64,000 nucleotides of DNA, from NCBI RefSeq assembly GCF_048773025.1, contig NC_133541.1:100355912-100419911 (forward strand), read 5' to 3'. Positions within the stretch are counted from its first letter, which is position 1; the number at the start of each line of letters is the position of its first letter. Both the position numbers and the translations under genes were made by a program. This document shows, piece after piece, positions 16,411-34,619 of this stretch. The DNA comes from Camelus bactrianus. Lineage: Eukaryota > Chordata > Mammalia > Artiodactyla > Camelidae. Below the pieces are notes generated by a model, which was not told the DNA's origin, ran no database searches, and was given only the letters and a program-made list of their open reading frames with translations.

Positions 16411-16436
16411 AACGCATGGTGGCAGTGCAGGCTAAG
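16411..16436 (+). promoter_or_regulatory. PCDHB6 promoter CSE with altered core
   Basis: The element aligns with the others (AACGCATGGTGG then GTGCAGGCTAAG), but the four core bases at 16423-16426 are CAGT instead of CGCT. The flanks and position are kept, 276 bp before the favoured ATG at 16699. An A-rich AATAAAAG follows about 6 bp downstream of the element. Confidence 0.85.
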
Positions 16437-16611
16437 AGAGTGAATAAAAGCCCCGCAGACTGTGTAGACTCCATTTCACTGAGAAACTCAACAAAAAATA
16501 CAGAACACGCTTACAGCTAGAGCTAAGAGAGAAGTGCTCAGGAAGGCAGTAGCTGCCAGACAAGTTATAAGAACAAAATTGATATTCTACAGAAGGCAAT
16601 TTGGAAGGTGA

Positions 16612-19092
<2,481 letters not shown>

Positions 19093-21470
19093 GTATCAGA
19101 TTATTATATTAAGCACTACTTAATAAATTAGGAAATCTCTTTTAATTTAAAGCTACATGTTATTAATGCATATCATTGACAGTCCGTTTCTTGATATCTT
19201 ACTTGTCTTCCATAGGGTGAAATTTTTAAAAAATCAGATATTGGACATACACAGTATTTTCACTATATTATCCTTAGTAGCGTTAAAAATTATTCTTACT
19301 CAAATATATTTGAAAATCTGAATAAAAAGTAAATTTTAGTTGCATAATTTAAAGTTTCTGCAATTCAATAATCTATTAATAATTTTACAAAAATTATATT
19401 CCAAATTCCTTAAGATTGTATTTCTAAAGAGTGAGTTATCATAATTATTGCTATATAGGGAAAATCTTTAAAATGTATTTGATATTATTTAATCTTCCAT
19501 CATTAGTTTCATTTTGAGATAACTTGTACAGTGTTAAAAATAAACGCTAAAGATGGCTAAATGCTAAAATAGCCATTCATATTTATATGTATTTCAGCAT
19601 ACCATAATAGTCAATCCATATTTTCTATGAATAGACTTTAGGAAAGTGTTAACACAGTAAATTACAGTTTGTGAGCTTGACCTCTTGACCTTGATGATCT
19701 GTTTTTTTCTTTTTATCCCAAATTCCTATTTATCCCTCTCTCCCCCCTTTCCCTTTGGTAACCATAAGTTTGTTTTTTATGTATGTGAGTCTGTTTTTGT
19801 CTTGTAAATAAGTTCACTTGTGTCATTTCTTTAGATACAAGTGATATTATATATTTGTCTTTAACTTCACTTAGTATGATCATCTCTAGGTCCATTCATT
19901 ATGATGGCCTTTTAGAAACAACAGCAAGTCAATTATAAATGCTCAATAAATATTTGCTAAATGTTATTAATATTCCAATAGTGAATTTAAAAATAACTTT
20001 TAAGGAATAAGTAATGCTAATATTCTCTCTACAATATACTATCCTTGCCAATAAGTGAAAGTATTAAATATTACTCTTTACTTCCTTCTAAACAGAAAAC
20101 TCTCATTCACTCTAAGCTATTACAGAATATAAAGTGCTTGAGGGTACATTTTATCTCCTTGTCTTTGTCTAATAATTTGAAAGTTTAAAGATATTTTTAG
20201 TAAAATCCAAATTACATTTTCCAGTATAGTTTCTCAAGCTTCTATATGTGTAATACCTACCAAGACTTAGGTAAGTTACTAGTAGCAGGTTACTGGATAA
20301 TGTCATGTTTTCCCTTCCAGTGCTGTGTATGCACCATTTATCTTTATTAACCACAAAATAATTTACTTTCACAATTTAACCCATATTTGGTCTTATTTGT
20401 TTTGGTTATATTTGTAGTATTTTACAAAAAGTTCTCTTTTCAAGTTCCCATTAAAGTCAGGCAATTTATACTGGAGTGACAACTGAGTGAATTTTTTTAT
20501 CCTGAATGTAAATGGAATTGGGCTTAACTAAATTATATTTAGCCGTGTTTCATGTCCAAACAAGTGAACTGTCATGGCTCTTTTGTCATGGATGATTACC
20601 AATTAGTTCAATGACTGTAGGGAACACTTTCTGTTTTGTATTCCCAGGTATTTACCCTGTCCTCCTCTATTCTTCTTTGGGGGAACTGCTTCTTCCTGCT
20701 ATTCTTACTGCAACCACATGGCTTTAGTTGGTGCAGTGGATTTTTTCAATAACTCTATATGCATAGTCTTACAGGGTGTATACTGGGATAGGCTCTGTCC
20801 GATGCTGACAGGTCAAAATCCTTCCCTAGAAAGTGTATCTTTGACTTCATTGACTTTATTGCCTTCTTCATGTTAGCATCAAGACACTACCTGAATTCAG
20901 AACTTACTGATATTTAATAAGACAAATGGCCATTTCCTCTCAACTTTACTGGACTATGCACACAATGAATTTATGAAGGAAAAAAACTTCCCAAAGGTTA
21001 TGTATCCCAGAGACTGAAAAGAAATCACATTTTCCCAGAAGTTACAGGCACACTGCAATTTGGGAGTAGAAACTGGATTTTAAAAATTTATAACATCTTC
21101 TAATACAATAGAACAAATCAGTATTTTTGTAATAGAATGTAAGCTCCTGGGAACAAGAATTTGTGGTTAATTTACTGTTTTATTCTGAGAAGCTAGAAAA
21201 ATTCCTGCACAGAGAAATACTTATAAAACAAATAAATAAATTTGTCCTGAGTCCAGTTTTATCTACTGAACTTGTACATTTATACGGAAGGTGAATATAG
21301 ATAAATAGGTATTACTTTGCTCTCACAACTACTGTAAGCTACCTTAACAAGACTGCATCATAGGTGAGGGGGAAAGAAGTTTATTACACTGCATTACCCA
21401 AAAGGTGTTCAAAACAGTTTAGCTATTACATTATGCTTTGAAATGAAAACTACACGAAGTTGTAACGCAG
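19093..21470. other. PCDHB6 3' flank and spacer
   Basis: AT-rich. Apart from the L1 fragment at 19690-19910, no gene or clear element was seen. An AATAAA occurs 33 bp past the stop, at 19125-19130. Confidence 0.45.
19690..19910 (-). mobile_element. LINE-1 3' end fragment (antisense)
   Basis: On the + strand it reads TTGGTAACCATAAGTTTG near 19756, GTGAGTCTGTTTTTGTCTTG near 19785 and CTTAGTATGATCATCTCTAG near 19870. This is the antisense of the 3' end of the L1 lineage common in even-toed ungulates, and it is less diverged than the L1M fragments. Confidence 0.75.
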
Positions 21471-21496
21471 AACGCTTGGTGGCGCTGCAGGCTAAG
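21471..21496 (+). promoter_or_regulatory. CSE of the PCDHB17-like gene
   Basis: AACGCTTGGTGGCGCTGCAG followed by GCTAAG, with the CGCT core at 21483-21486, 236 bp before the ATG. It fits the consensus of the array, which supports a working promoter for this gene. Confidence 0.9.
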
Positions 21497-21688
21497 AGAG
21501 TGAAAAAGTCTGCAGATTCCTAGACTGCACAAAAGCTGATCAGTTTCTAGCAGCTCATAAGGAAACAACACTGCGAGGGGTAGGTTTCAGAGAGGCAGCT
21601 ATCCGCCTGTCAGTCAAGGTTAAGAAGAACTAAGTCAAGATTACTAAAGCAAGATAGCAGAGTTGGCTGCAAAGCAATTATTTTGTGA

Positions 21689-24121
<2,433 letters not shown>

Positions 24122-26028
24122 GAATCTCACCTGAAATACGTGATAAATGGTAATATTCACTAATGTATTCATTTCCAACCCTTTTATTCACATAAACAGC
24201 TTACATACTCATACATCTGTAAGTATTTTCATATTTATAGTTATTTTAACCTAAAGTATTTGAAGTACTTTACAAATATCTAGGTGTTTTATTGTTGCTT
24301 CTTTTTTTTAAAAAAGCCCTTCACATTTTGCATGTAAGATGAGACATTTAGCAAATGGTGTTTCCCAGGTTTTGTGAGGTCAGATTTTGGAAGTCACAAA
24401 TGTTGTGAGGTTCCTGATATTTGAGCTTGTTCGTTGATATCTTGTTATTATTAGAACTGTTTTACGATTATCATCAGCATGTCTAACTATTGTAAATGAT
24501 GGCTTTTAGTTTTAAAAATTATTTTCACTTATGCAAAAAATTCTGTGCCCCTTTAAATTGTTGGACTTCTGTAGTTTTGTTTCAAAAACACCACTGTCTT
24601 TCCTCAAATGAACTAATATTTTATCTGGATGTTTTCTTAGTATTTTCTTTCAAAATTGTTATCACTTAAGTAGACCATCTACTATAATTTTAAAGCATTT
24701 AATCCCAGTTAAACAAAAAATGTTGGTAAAGTTATAATTTCCTTTTCACAATAAATGGTTTTTGGTATGCAAATAATGATTCTAATTTTTTTTAATAATG
24801 TATATTAATTAAATTAATTTAATTAAAAATTTTAAAAATAATGCAGGATTCAAACATATTCAATAAGAACAAAAAAGAAAGCAAATCAGTATCATGATTC
24901 TCCCACTAAGAGATAACTATCAATAAGTCAACATCATTCTAAAATATTTCTATGATGCTTATAATAGGTAGATGGAAATAATTTTATAAAATTGATCTAT
25001 ACTAAATGGCTATCTTTATGATTAAAAATACCAGATTTTACTTGAATGTAATAAAAACAAAATAATATGAAACTATAAAATTTGCTGATACTTAAATAAT
25101 CCCTGTAAGGTTAATAAACAAGAGTATGATGAATACTGAGATACTAGCATCAGTTAACTACCTGCTTAAAAATGAGGGAATAAATATTCTTACACTTCTT
25201 CCCTCCTCTCCTCACTTTACTTTATACTTTTGTTATAGTTACCATATCATTGTTTATAACACTTACAATATATTTTAAAAGGACAGTCTTCATAATTGTT
25301 AAGATATTTTATGTTTTAAATACTTGTCATATAATGCTACAGTTTTTTCAAGCTTATTCAAGTCTGATTATTCAGAAGTAACTTTTGAACCTTTTAATTT
25401 TTTTCTATGGTATTTGCTTCCATAATTCTAAACAATATGCTTATAAAGTCCATTTTCTCAAATTTAAGTTTTAGATATTATCCATTTACTTCTAAGGGTC
25501 ACTCACACACACACACACACACACAAACTTGCACATTTCTTCTACCCCATTCTCTCTCATACCAGTATCATAATTCTGTTCAGTATTGAAATAATTATGA
25601 CTATGTGAATATCACTTAGACCTCAACTTCAAGTTGTTTCTTTCCTTTACTCTTAATAATTGCCTCATTTTCCACTTTACTTACTGTTCTATGTACGTAT
25701 TTTTGTTATCCCCGTATTATCTAAAGTCTAAAGCTCATTATATTATTAAACCCATTTAGAAAAACCATCTCAGTTCCACTATTTTTTCTGGGAGCCATCC
25801 TGGAGCCACCCAGACTCCTGCTCAGTTGTACAGTATTTGCTCTTTAGATCTACTCCACAGCTGGCAGTTTGGGACTTGCTATACTCTTTATGCTGGGAAT
25901 TTCTTTTCTCTTTCTCCGTGTTTGATTTCATTTTCTGTATTTTATGTCTTCCTCTTTATTGGTTTACTCCCCTAAGTTCCTTAAGTGTTTGGTGATAAAT
26001 TTATTGAGAACTTGAACATATGAAAATT
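24122..26028. other. AT-rich spacer after the PCDHB17-like gene
   Basis: No gene recognised. The last few hundred bases before the SINE, and again at about 26147-26322, look faintly like antisense old L1, but the match is too weak to bound. Confidence 0.45.
25504..25525. repeat. (CA)n microsatellite
   Basis: Eleven CA units, uninterrupted. Confidence 0.9.
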
Positions 26029-26130
26029 GTGTGTGTGTGTGTTTTCTTATGAAGGTACTAGGGATTGAACCCAGGACCTCATGCATGCGAAGCATGTACT
26101 CTACCACTGAGCTATACCTACCCCCTCCCC
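26029..26130 (-). mobile_element. Camelid tRNA-derived SINE (Vic-1 type)
   Basis: On the minus strand: a GGGGGTAGGTATAGCTCAGT A-box part, a GGTTCAATCC B box and a short CA-type tail. Target-site duplications are tgaacatatgaaaatt at 26013-26028 and tgaacatctgaaaatt at 26131-26146, one mismatch. Confidence 0.9.
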
Positions 26131-26322
26131 TGAACATCTGAAAATTTTGGATGCCACAAAATCACCTGTTGATTTGATTTTGTTGGATGTAGAAGTACGG
26201 ATGAGGAATTACTTGCTTCTAGTATTCTGAAGGCATTCCTCCTTGTCTTCTAATCTCCAATGTTGAGATGTTCAACATTCTGACTACACATTCTCTTCAG
26301 AGACTTATTTTCTTTGTAGATC

Positions 26323-26541
26323 CCAGGTTCTCAATGGAGGGCAATACTGACAGCAGGCAACATTTGGTAATGTCTGGAAACATTTTTGATTGTCACAGTT
26401 GGAGGAGATGGCGCTACTGGCATCTAGTGGTGTGCCAGGGATGCTGCTAGATGTTCTTACAACACACAAGACAGCACCCTCCACCCAACCACAAAGAATG
26501 ACCTGGCCCCAAATGCCAATAGTATTGAGGCTGAGAAAACT
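26323..26541 (+). mobile_element. MER20-type hAT-Charlie DNA transposon
   Basis: It is collinear with the MER20 consensus at about its full ~219-bp length: GGTTCTCAATGGAGG start, CATTTGGTAATGTCTGGAAA near 26361, CTACTGGCATCTAGTGGTG near 26414, GCCAGGGATGCTGCTA-type core, and a GAGGCTGAGAAAAC end. Confidence 0.85.
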
Positions 26542-26984
26542 TAAGATTAAATTAGGTCATTGTATATTATCTCCAGTATATTATCTCTAGAATTTCTTAT
26601 GTCTCATGTTGTAAGAATTTTGTCTTCTAGTGTGATAATTACTCAATTTGATTTGTAAATCTTGTGACATACGTTCTTTAGAGTAGGACAGGATTTGGGA
26701 TTTTTGTGTGTGTGTAATTTTAAAAATTATTTCCTCTGCTCAATTTTCTTTGTTTTCTTAGTCTGTAACTCTTGTCAGTTGCATAGTGAACTCCTTGGTT
26801 GATATTTAATTTTTCTTAATCTTTCTCTATTTATTACCTCTTGTCTTTATTTCCCTGGATTCTAACAGTTTTTCTCAACCTATTTTTTAACCCTTCTAAT
26901 TGAGTTTTAAACTTTTGCTATTATAGTTTTCCTTTTATAAAGCTTCCTCTTGTTCTTTTTCTTTCTATAGTAACCTCTTAGTTT

Positions 26985-28890
26985 TTAATTTTTAATTGAG
27001 ATATAATTTACATACCCTAACAGTCATATTTTAAGGCTATTCAGTGGTTTTTAGTGTACTCAAAAGGTTGTACACTCATTACCACTATCTAATTTCAGAA
27101 CATTTTCATCACCCTGAAAAGAAACCTGGTACCCATTAGCAGTCACTTCCCCTTCCTTCCTCCCTCCAGCCTTTGGCAACCACTAATCGACTATATGTTT
27201 TGGGTTTTTTTTTTGTTTTTTTTTTGTTTTGCTTTTGCTTTTAACATTTTTTATTGAGTTTTAATAATTTTACAATGTTGTGTCAAATTCCAGTGTAGAG
27301 CACAATTTTTCAGTTATACATGAACATATATATATTCATTGTCACATTGTTTTCTCTGTGAGCTACCATAAGATCTTGTATATATTTTCCTGCTCTATAC
27401 AGTATAATCTTGTTTATAATTCTACATTTTGAAATCCCAGTCTGTCCCTTCCCACCGCCCACCCCCTTGGCAACCACAAGTTTGTATTCTATGTCTATGA
27501 TTCTGTTTTTGTTTTGTATTTATGTGGTTTTTTTTTAGATTCCACATATGAGCAATCTCATGTGGTATTTTTCTTTCTCTTTCTGGCTTACTTCATTTAG
27601 AATGACATTCTCCAGGAACATCCATGTTGCTGCAAATGGCGTTATGTTGTCAGGTTTTATGGCTGAGTAGTATTCCATTGTATACATATACCACATCTTC
27701 TTTACCCAGTCATCTGTTGATGGACATTTAGGCTGTTTCCATGTCTTGGCTATTGTAAATAGTGCTGCTATACACATTGGGGTGCAGGTGTCTTTCTGAA
27801 GTAGGGTTCCTTCTGGATATATGCCCAGGAGCAGGATGACTGGGTCATATGGTAAGTCTTTTCCTAATCTTTTGAGGAATCTGTTTCCCACAGTGGCTGC
27901 ACCAAACTGCATTCCCACCAGCAGTGTAGGAGGGTTCCCTTTTCTCCACAGCCTCTCTAGCATTTGTCATTTGTGTATTTTTGAACTTTGTCTCTATGGA
28001 TTTGCCTGTTCTGGACATTTTATATAAATGGAATCATACAGTATGTAACTTTTGAGTCTGTCTTCCTTCACTTAGCATAATATTTCCAAGGTTCATCCAT
28101 GTTGTGGCACACATCATCAGTACTTCCTTCTTTTTTTATGGTCAAATAATGCAATATGGTATTGATGAATTACATTTTATCAGCTGATGGACATTTGGGT
28201 TTGTTTCCACTTTTTGGCTAATATGAATAATGCTGCTATGAACATTCATGTACAAGTTTTTATTTGGACATTTGTTTTTGATCCTCTTGGGTATATACCT
28301 AGAATTAGAATTGCTAAATCACAATGACTCTGTTTAACTTTTTAAGGAATTGCCAAACTCTTTTCCTAAATAACTGTACTATTTTACATTTCCATTGACA
28401 GTGTAGGAGGGGTTCCAGTTTCACCTCACTAACACCTGTTATTTTCTTTTTGATTACAGCCATCCTAGAAGGTGTGAAGTAGTATCTCATTATAGTTTGA
28501 TTTGCTTTTCCCAGGTGATTAATGATGTTGAGCATCTTTTAATTTGTGTATTGACCATGTGAATATCTTCTTTGGAGAAATATGTACTCAAATTCTTTGC
28601 ACATTTTAAAATAGGATTTTGGTCTTTTTATTGTTGAGTTGGAGTTCTCTATTTATTCTGGTTACTAGACCCTTATCAGAGATATGATTTACAAATAGTT
28701 CCTCCCATTCTTTGGTTTGTCTTTTAACTTTATTGATAGTGTCCTTTGAAGCACAAAAGTTGTTTTTTTTATTTTAAGGAAGCATAATTTATTTAGTTTT
28801 CACTTTGGTTGCTTATGCTTTTGGTGTCATATCTAAGAAATCCTTGCTTAATAATCCAACATCATAGAGATTTACACCTATGTTTTCTTC
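26985..28890 (-). mobile_element. Old LINE-1 3' part (antisense), split by a younger L1
   Basis: 26985-27204 is the antisense 3' UTR end and 27986-28890 is antisense late ORF2 (TATAAATGGAATCATACAGT near 28022, TTGGGTATATACCTAG near 28288, TCTTTGGTTTGTCTTTTAAC near 28710). The two halves join logically if the younger L1 between them is removed. Confidence 0.8.
27205..27985 (-). mobile_element. Younger LINE-1 3' end nested in an old L1
   Basis: A T-rich run at about 27208-27240 is its poly(A) tail on the minus strand. The 3' UTR follows, then the C-terminal 142 codons of ORF2, open on the minus strand at 27535-27963 (MEYYSAIKPD, NEVSQKEKEKYHM and similar L1 ORF2-end motifs). It is 5'-truncated and much less diverged than the flanking L1. 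It has no role beyond past retrotransposition. Confidence 0.85.
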
Positions 28891-31600
28891 TAAGTGTGTT
28901 ATAGCTTTAGCCCTTATATTTAAGTCTTCATCCATCAATGGCAGCCTTTTATTGTTTTATTTTTCCCATATATTTTCTTTCTCTTTTTTGGTAGCCTTTT
29001 ATTGTATAACAGAGACTTGGTCCTTTCTTACATCTCTGAAGATACTAGTTTTAGGTTTTTAAATTTTTCTTCTGATCCTAGCATTTCATTTTTCTTTGGA
29101 ATTACTTTTGTGCTCTTTGTCTCTGGTCTCTACCCTCATGTTAGAGACTTTGCCTTATCTGTATTATGCTGCTTGGCTGTCTTTTTATGAGACAATAAAA
29201 AGCTGATTAGGCAATATTTATATTGCATCATCTCTTGGTTTGCTGGATTTCATCAGGTGTAATCCTTTAAAGAAGAATTTATAGGTACTGTTATTTCTTG
29301 AATTGTCACATACTTGAGAAGTATTATTTGGCTGTGTATAAAATTCTTCAGCCAGCTTTTGCACTGTGGCAGTATTGCAGCCAATGAGGTTTACCCAAGG
29401 CACAATTATTGCTAATTGAAAACTTTTCCTAAAATTTTTCAGTCCACTTTCTTTTCTTCAGAGATTTGTTGACACCAAATATTACATTAGCCCCCTTCAT
29501 CATAGTTTTAGTTCATCTATAAGTTGACTGAATTTCATCCTTAGGTAGTTTTTTTCTTTCAGTAAGCACTCATGAATACCAATGCAATGTTTTATCAATT
29601 CTTTCTGTTTGCCGCAGTTATCTTTGTACCTGAACAACGTCTTGGCTAGGTATAAAAGTATTGAACCATGATTTCTTTCTCTCGGAACCCTTCAGACATG
29701 TCTATTGTGTTCTGGCATTAAATGTTGATGAGAAGAAATCTGAAGCCTGTTTTCTTCACCTGTAGGTGACTTGCTTTCTATCCTTGAAATTTATTATCTT
29801 TAACAGGTTATGTCATAATTTTGATAATTTTGTATCACTTTTCCTGATATTCAGTGTACCCTTTCAATCTGTTCCATGCAGATATTTTCAAGGATGTCGT
29901 TTATATATTTATATGTGGTCAGTATAATTGGTTTTTAAATCTGTCTGATAGTTCTCATAACTGAAGTTTGTATGGGCATATTTCTGCTGTATTGTTGCTG
30001 ATTCTTCTCATTCATGTTGTCTTTGTTTCTTTGTGTGAATCATATAATTGATTACCCTTGAAAATGTATTTGTATGGTGTCCTCAAGGCCTCAGTTGCGT
30101 GTTCTATCCTTCAAAACTGATTTTCATTTGTTTCAGCCAGGATCCTGGAAACACTGTAAGCAGGGGACCATCACAAACCATGTTTATGACTTGCAGTTTC
30201 TTGCAGCTCAAACCATGCGTGTTCAAAATACAAACATACATGATGACCAATCTGTAACTACAATTCTCCTACACATGTTTTCTTTTCTTTTTCTTGTGCT
30301 CTACTTAACACCAGGAACCTTCCCTATAATTCCCTGGAATTGAGGGAGGGAGCAGGTTTAGATTTGTTGGTGTTTCCACTGTGTTTGCATTGTGGATACA
30401 GCCCTGTGGGGTCACTTAGAACAGGTAGGATCTTCATACACTATGCTGCACATTCAGCTGGCCCTGAGACTTGATCTTTGATCTCACATAGCTTCAAGTC
30501 AAAGTCCAAGGGAAAATGTTTTTAAATGCCCTGAGAGAATACTAAGTTTTGTTGTTCTGATATACTGTTTATCCCTCTATTACAGCTTTCCATCAAAAAT
30601 TAGACTTTTTTCACTATGTTTTTAGCTCTTCAGTATTTTTAAGTGATTTTTTAAAAGTCTTGTCCATTACTTTTTATTGTTTTTCACAGGAGGGTCATCT
30701 GAATTATCTATGCCATCAGTTTCAGAAATGAGAAGCTCTGCCTAATGTCTTTTCAAATTGAAGATTCAATTTTGCCATTATTTCAGTGACATATTAGGCT
30801 ATTTTTTCTTTGAATCTATTAAATCAATTGTTCTATTCATTGGGTACTCTGCCCAGTCAAATCAGTGATCTTGTTTCCGCACTAGGTTATAGTCTCCTCA
30901 TGGAGAGAGCTTTTTCTATTGTGTTTAGAAAAATACATACTGAAGTAACTATAGATGAATGAGTATTGACTAAATTAGTGAGTAAATTTCAATCTGTTAT
31001 TTTATTGTCTGGCTTTATAAACTTAAAAACTCTTAACAAAATATTTATTTTTATAAATGCTTATGTACTATTTATACTATTTGATACTTGCTTCCTTCAC
31101 TTAACTATATATCATTTAGAATATGTGAGCTAGTTATCATCTTTTAAAATGTATGTGATGTTGAGTCCTTTTCTTATTTATTCACAAATAGAGTGCACCC
31201 ATAATGACATTTTAAAACTAATTTTTATCTATTATATTACACATTAGGGGAAAGAGTTTCTAATTCACTTTCAGACCATGTTATATATTTCTTAAAATAT
31301 ATACATTAAATTTATTAAACACTTTTATCCTTAGTCTCAGGAGTGCACCCATAATTTTTTATTCTTCCCTATTCTTAAACCAAGATGTGTTAGCTTAAGA
31401 GAATAGTGCCTTAACTGCTTAATAATTTTATATTTATGTCTTTTCCTTTACAAAGTCTAAGTGAGAAGCTCCTATTCCTTATAATTCAAGGTGTAAATTT
31501 TTTCACTCAAATTATAAAGAAGATAAAACTGAGTTTGGGTGAATTATTCAGAGTTCAAGACAAAAACAAAATAAAACAAACTAGAAACCACTCTATGTAC
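28891..31600. other. AT-rich spacer
   Basis: No gene recognised. Parts near 29600-29900 are vaguely like antisense L1/HAL1 ORF1 sequence, too decayed to bound. Confidence 0.4.
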
Positions 31601-34600
31601 ATCTAACCAAAGGGAAAAAAGAGATATTTGACAGAGGGAATTAGACGCTTACAAAGTTGGAAGAACTGGACAAGTAGAAGCAAGAGAGTCAACACCAAAC
31701 TCCTGGTTTTGAAGGCATTCTACCGTTGCTGCCATACAGAAATCAGGAAGCTGCTGCTATTGCTGCTCCCAAAACTCTTGCTGCCAAAATGGCCTCTCCC
31801 CTCCCACCTCCAAAACTGGTGACTACACACTGGAACATAGTGTCTGGCTGCCACAATGGCCTCCAGTTCCCTATGAAACTGATGGCTGGACATAGATGCT
31901 GACTTGGCTGCAAGCACTCACATCTTTCTGATCTGCTGGTCAACAGCAATGACAATGGAAAGATGACCTCTACCTGTCTTCAAAGGTTCATGTGAAGGTA
32001 TCTCATTGGTAAAACCTAATTTACGTCCAGAATAATAATTCACAGGATCCTGTAAAATGGAATTTTAAGCTTTGCAGACCCTGAGCTTTTAAAAAATTAA
32101 TAAAAGGAAGTAGGAATGGATGACAGTGCCAACAGCACAGTGGGGAAGCACCACTGGTCCAAAGGATCTTGTCCCAGAAATTGAATTTATTACTTCATTA
32201 CTTTGAGGGCTAAGCTTTTAGTGGAACAAGAATTTTTTGGCTACAAAACACATCATCAGTATGGAGAAATACAATCATATGCTCATCTAATAACCAATCC
32301 AAGTTAGTAGCTAGAAAGTACATGGATAACTCAGTAGACCTGATAAACCAACTACCAATCCTGAAGTGGGAAAAGCTGAGAACCAATCCTGCTTAGACTG
32401 CAAGATTTTCAGAAGTATCAGAACTGTCAGCCCTAGATACTATGGAAATGACAACAGGATGCCAAATAAGTAGAATTATGTTAAAATTGCTTCAAAATCA
32501 GTTAAACTTTTAACAGTCAGATCACTTTACCCCACTCCAGTAACTGAGTAACCTACTCCCCTGACCCCAGCAAAAGTCTGAAGTTTTATCTTCTGATGAC
32601 TGAAGAAAAAGAGAGTCATTATATTAGAAGGCCCATGGTCAAAATTGAGGGCAGGGGAAATATGTGTAGCGGAAATAGGTGATCTCTAGATAGTGAGCAC
32701 TGATTGTTAAAATACTATGATAGTCACTGGGACCAATTACAAATATTTCAGTTCTCTTCTCAGACACATGGTAGAATTTCAATTCTATTTCCTGTTTAAA
32801 ATACTCGTGGCCATGTAATTTCATTTGTCCAGTAAAAAATGAGAAGTGACATACTTTACTTACAGGCTGGAACTTTTGGAGACAGTGCATGGTTTAACAT
32901 ATTTAGTTTCTCCACTATAGTAATCATGAAAGACTTGTAGAGATGGAAATCTCCAAAAGCCTAGATAGATCGCTCACTGAGGACTGGGAGGAGGGCCCTG
33001 TGCTGAACTGTATGGGATATATAGTGTGAGCAAGAAGTCAACCTTCATTGTGTTAAACTATTAAGATGTGTTGTAACTGTTTAGTACTGAAGCATAACCT
33101 AACCTATCCTGAATAATGCAGGCCTACACACCTCTTCCCTCACTCAGTCCTTTATCTTTTCAATCTGTACCTTTTCCTCCTGGGTAGGAGATTTTTAAAG
33201 AGTTGGGGAATCTGACCAGCCCAAGGGAAAAGACCTAATCACACTGACACTGGGGTTTCCTCAACCACAGGAGCTCCCAGTTCACCTTAGAGTAATGATC
33301 AAAATGTACAAGTCCGGATACCACAGTCAAAGCTACTACTCAGCTCTTTAGTATCCCAAACTAAATCAAGAATAGACACCTGAATTAAACTCCTGAAGAA
33401 AGTTTCTAAAAAGAAATACAGAAATAAAAACAAAGCAAAAAGGAAAAAGGTAAATTAAATGAAGGAAATAGAAAGTTTCTAAGAGCTACAGGAAATTAGT
33501 TTTTTAGATGAAAGGGCTTACCAATTGTCCTGTACAATGGATGAAAATAAGCTCAAATCAAGATACATTCGCATTTAAGTTTAAAATGCTTGAGACAATA
33601 ACAAAGTACTACAACAGGAAATAAAAATATGGGTCACCTATAGAAGATATGAAATAAATTCTGCTTTAGATTTCTTAACACATTGGCTTAGGGAACTCAC
33701 TGACAAAATATTTTAAAATTCTGAGGAAAATTTATTTACAATCTAAAACTCTATGATCAGTCAAACTTACAATCAAGTTTGAGGACAAAATAAAGATAAT
33801 TTAATACACTCAAGGTCACAATAAAATTTAACTCTCATATACCCTTCTCAGGAAACTACCAGAACATATTTGTCAAAATGAAAGATTAATCTGAGAGGAA
33901 GTCAGAAGAAATAGAAAAGAGACAATCCAAAGCAGAACAAGTGAAATGAATCTCCAGATGACACTGAAGGATGATCCCAGGATGACACGTGTCTCCAGCA
34001 TAGTGAACAACTAGTCCAGTTTGAAGATGTATGACTCAAGAGACAGGCATTTTGAAGGATATCATCAGCAAGTCCCCTGACATATTTTCAATCAGATGAA
34101 ACTACTGGAGGATGTGATTGATTAAAGCTATAGAATAAGCCAAAAACTAGGAAGAAATTAAATCTTTCAAACAGGAAACCCAACCAGAATAAAAGGCAAA
34201 GAGAATTCCAAGAATGAGAGCAAAGTAAAGGTCCAGGATGAAAACTGTACTGCAGATGTGGAGAGCAACCACTCAATTTAAAGGAGAATTGATATCTCAG
34301 GAGATATGGGAATGACCACGTGGAAAATTGTACTGAGAGGCAATTGGAAGTGTGGGAAGAATAGGTGATAGATAGAAAGAAAACAAGTAAATGAAAAGGC
34401 AAGGTTATTATTAACTTCAAGGAAAAAAGAAAGAAGATATAATGAGTACACAACAAGGATCCCAATGATACTGTAAATGAAAGAAGGCATGAAAGAGCTA
34501 AAACCTAATCCAACATAATAAGGATTCAGCTGATAATGTCTAAAACTAATTAACCAAAATACAGCAGAATACAGATTAGAGGCAGAAGAAATAACTAAAG
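31601..34600. other. Spacer with unclassified old repeat sequence
   Basis: 31630-32000 is locally richer in CTG/GCC and 33640-34120 resembles the 5' non-coding part of old L1 or HAL1 elements (TCTATGATCAGTCAAACTTAC near 33750). No open frame with a family signal was found. Confidence 0.35.
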
Positions 34601-34619
34601 AGTTGAAAATGGCTGCTTA

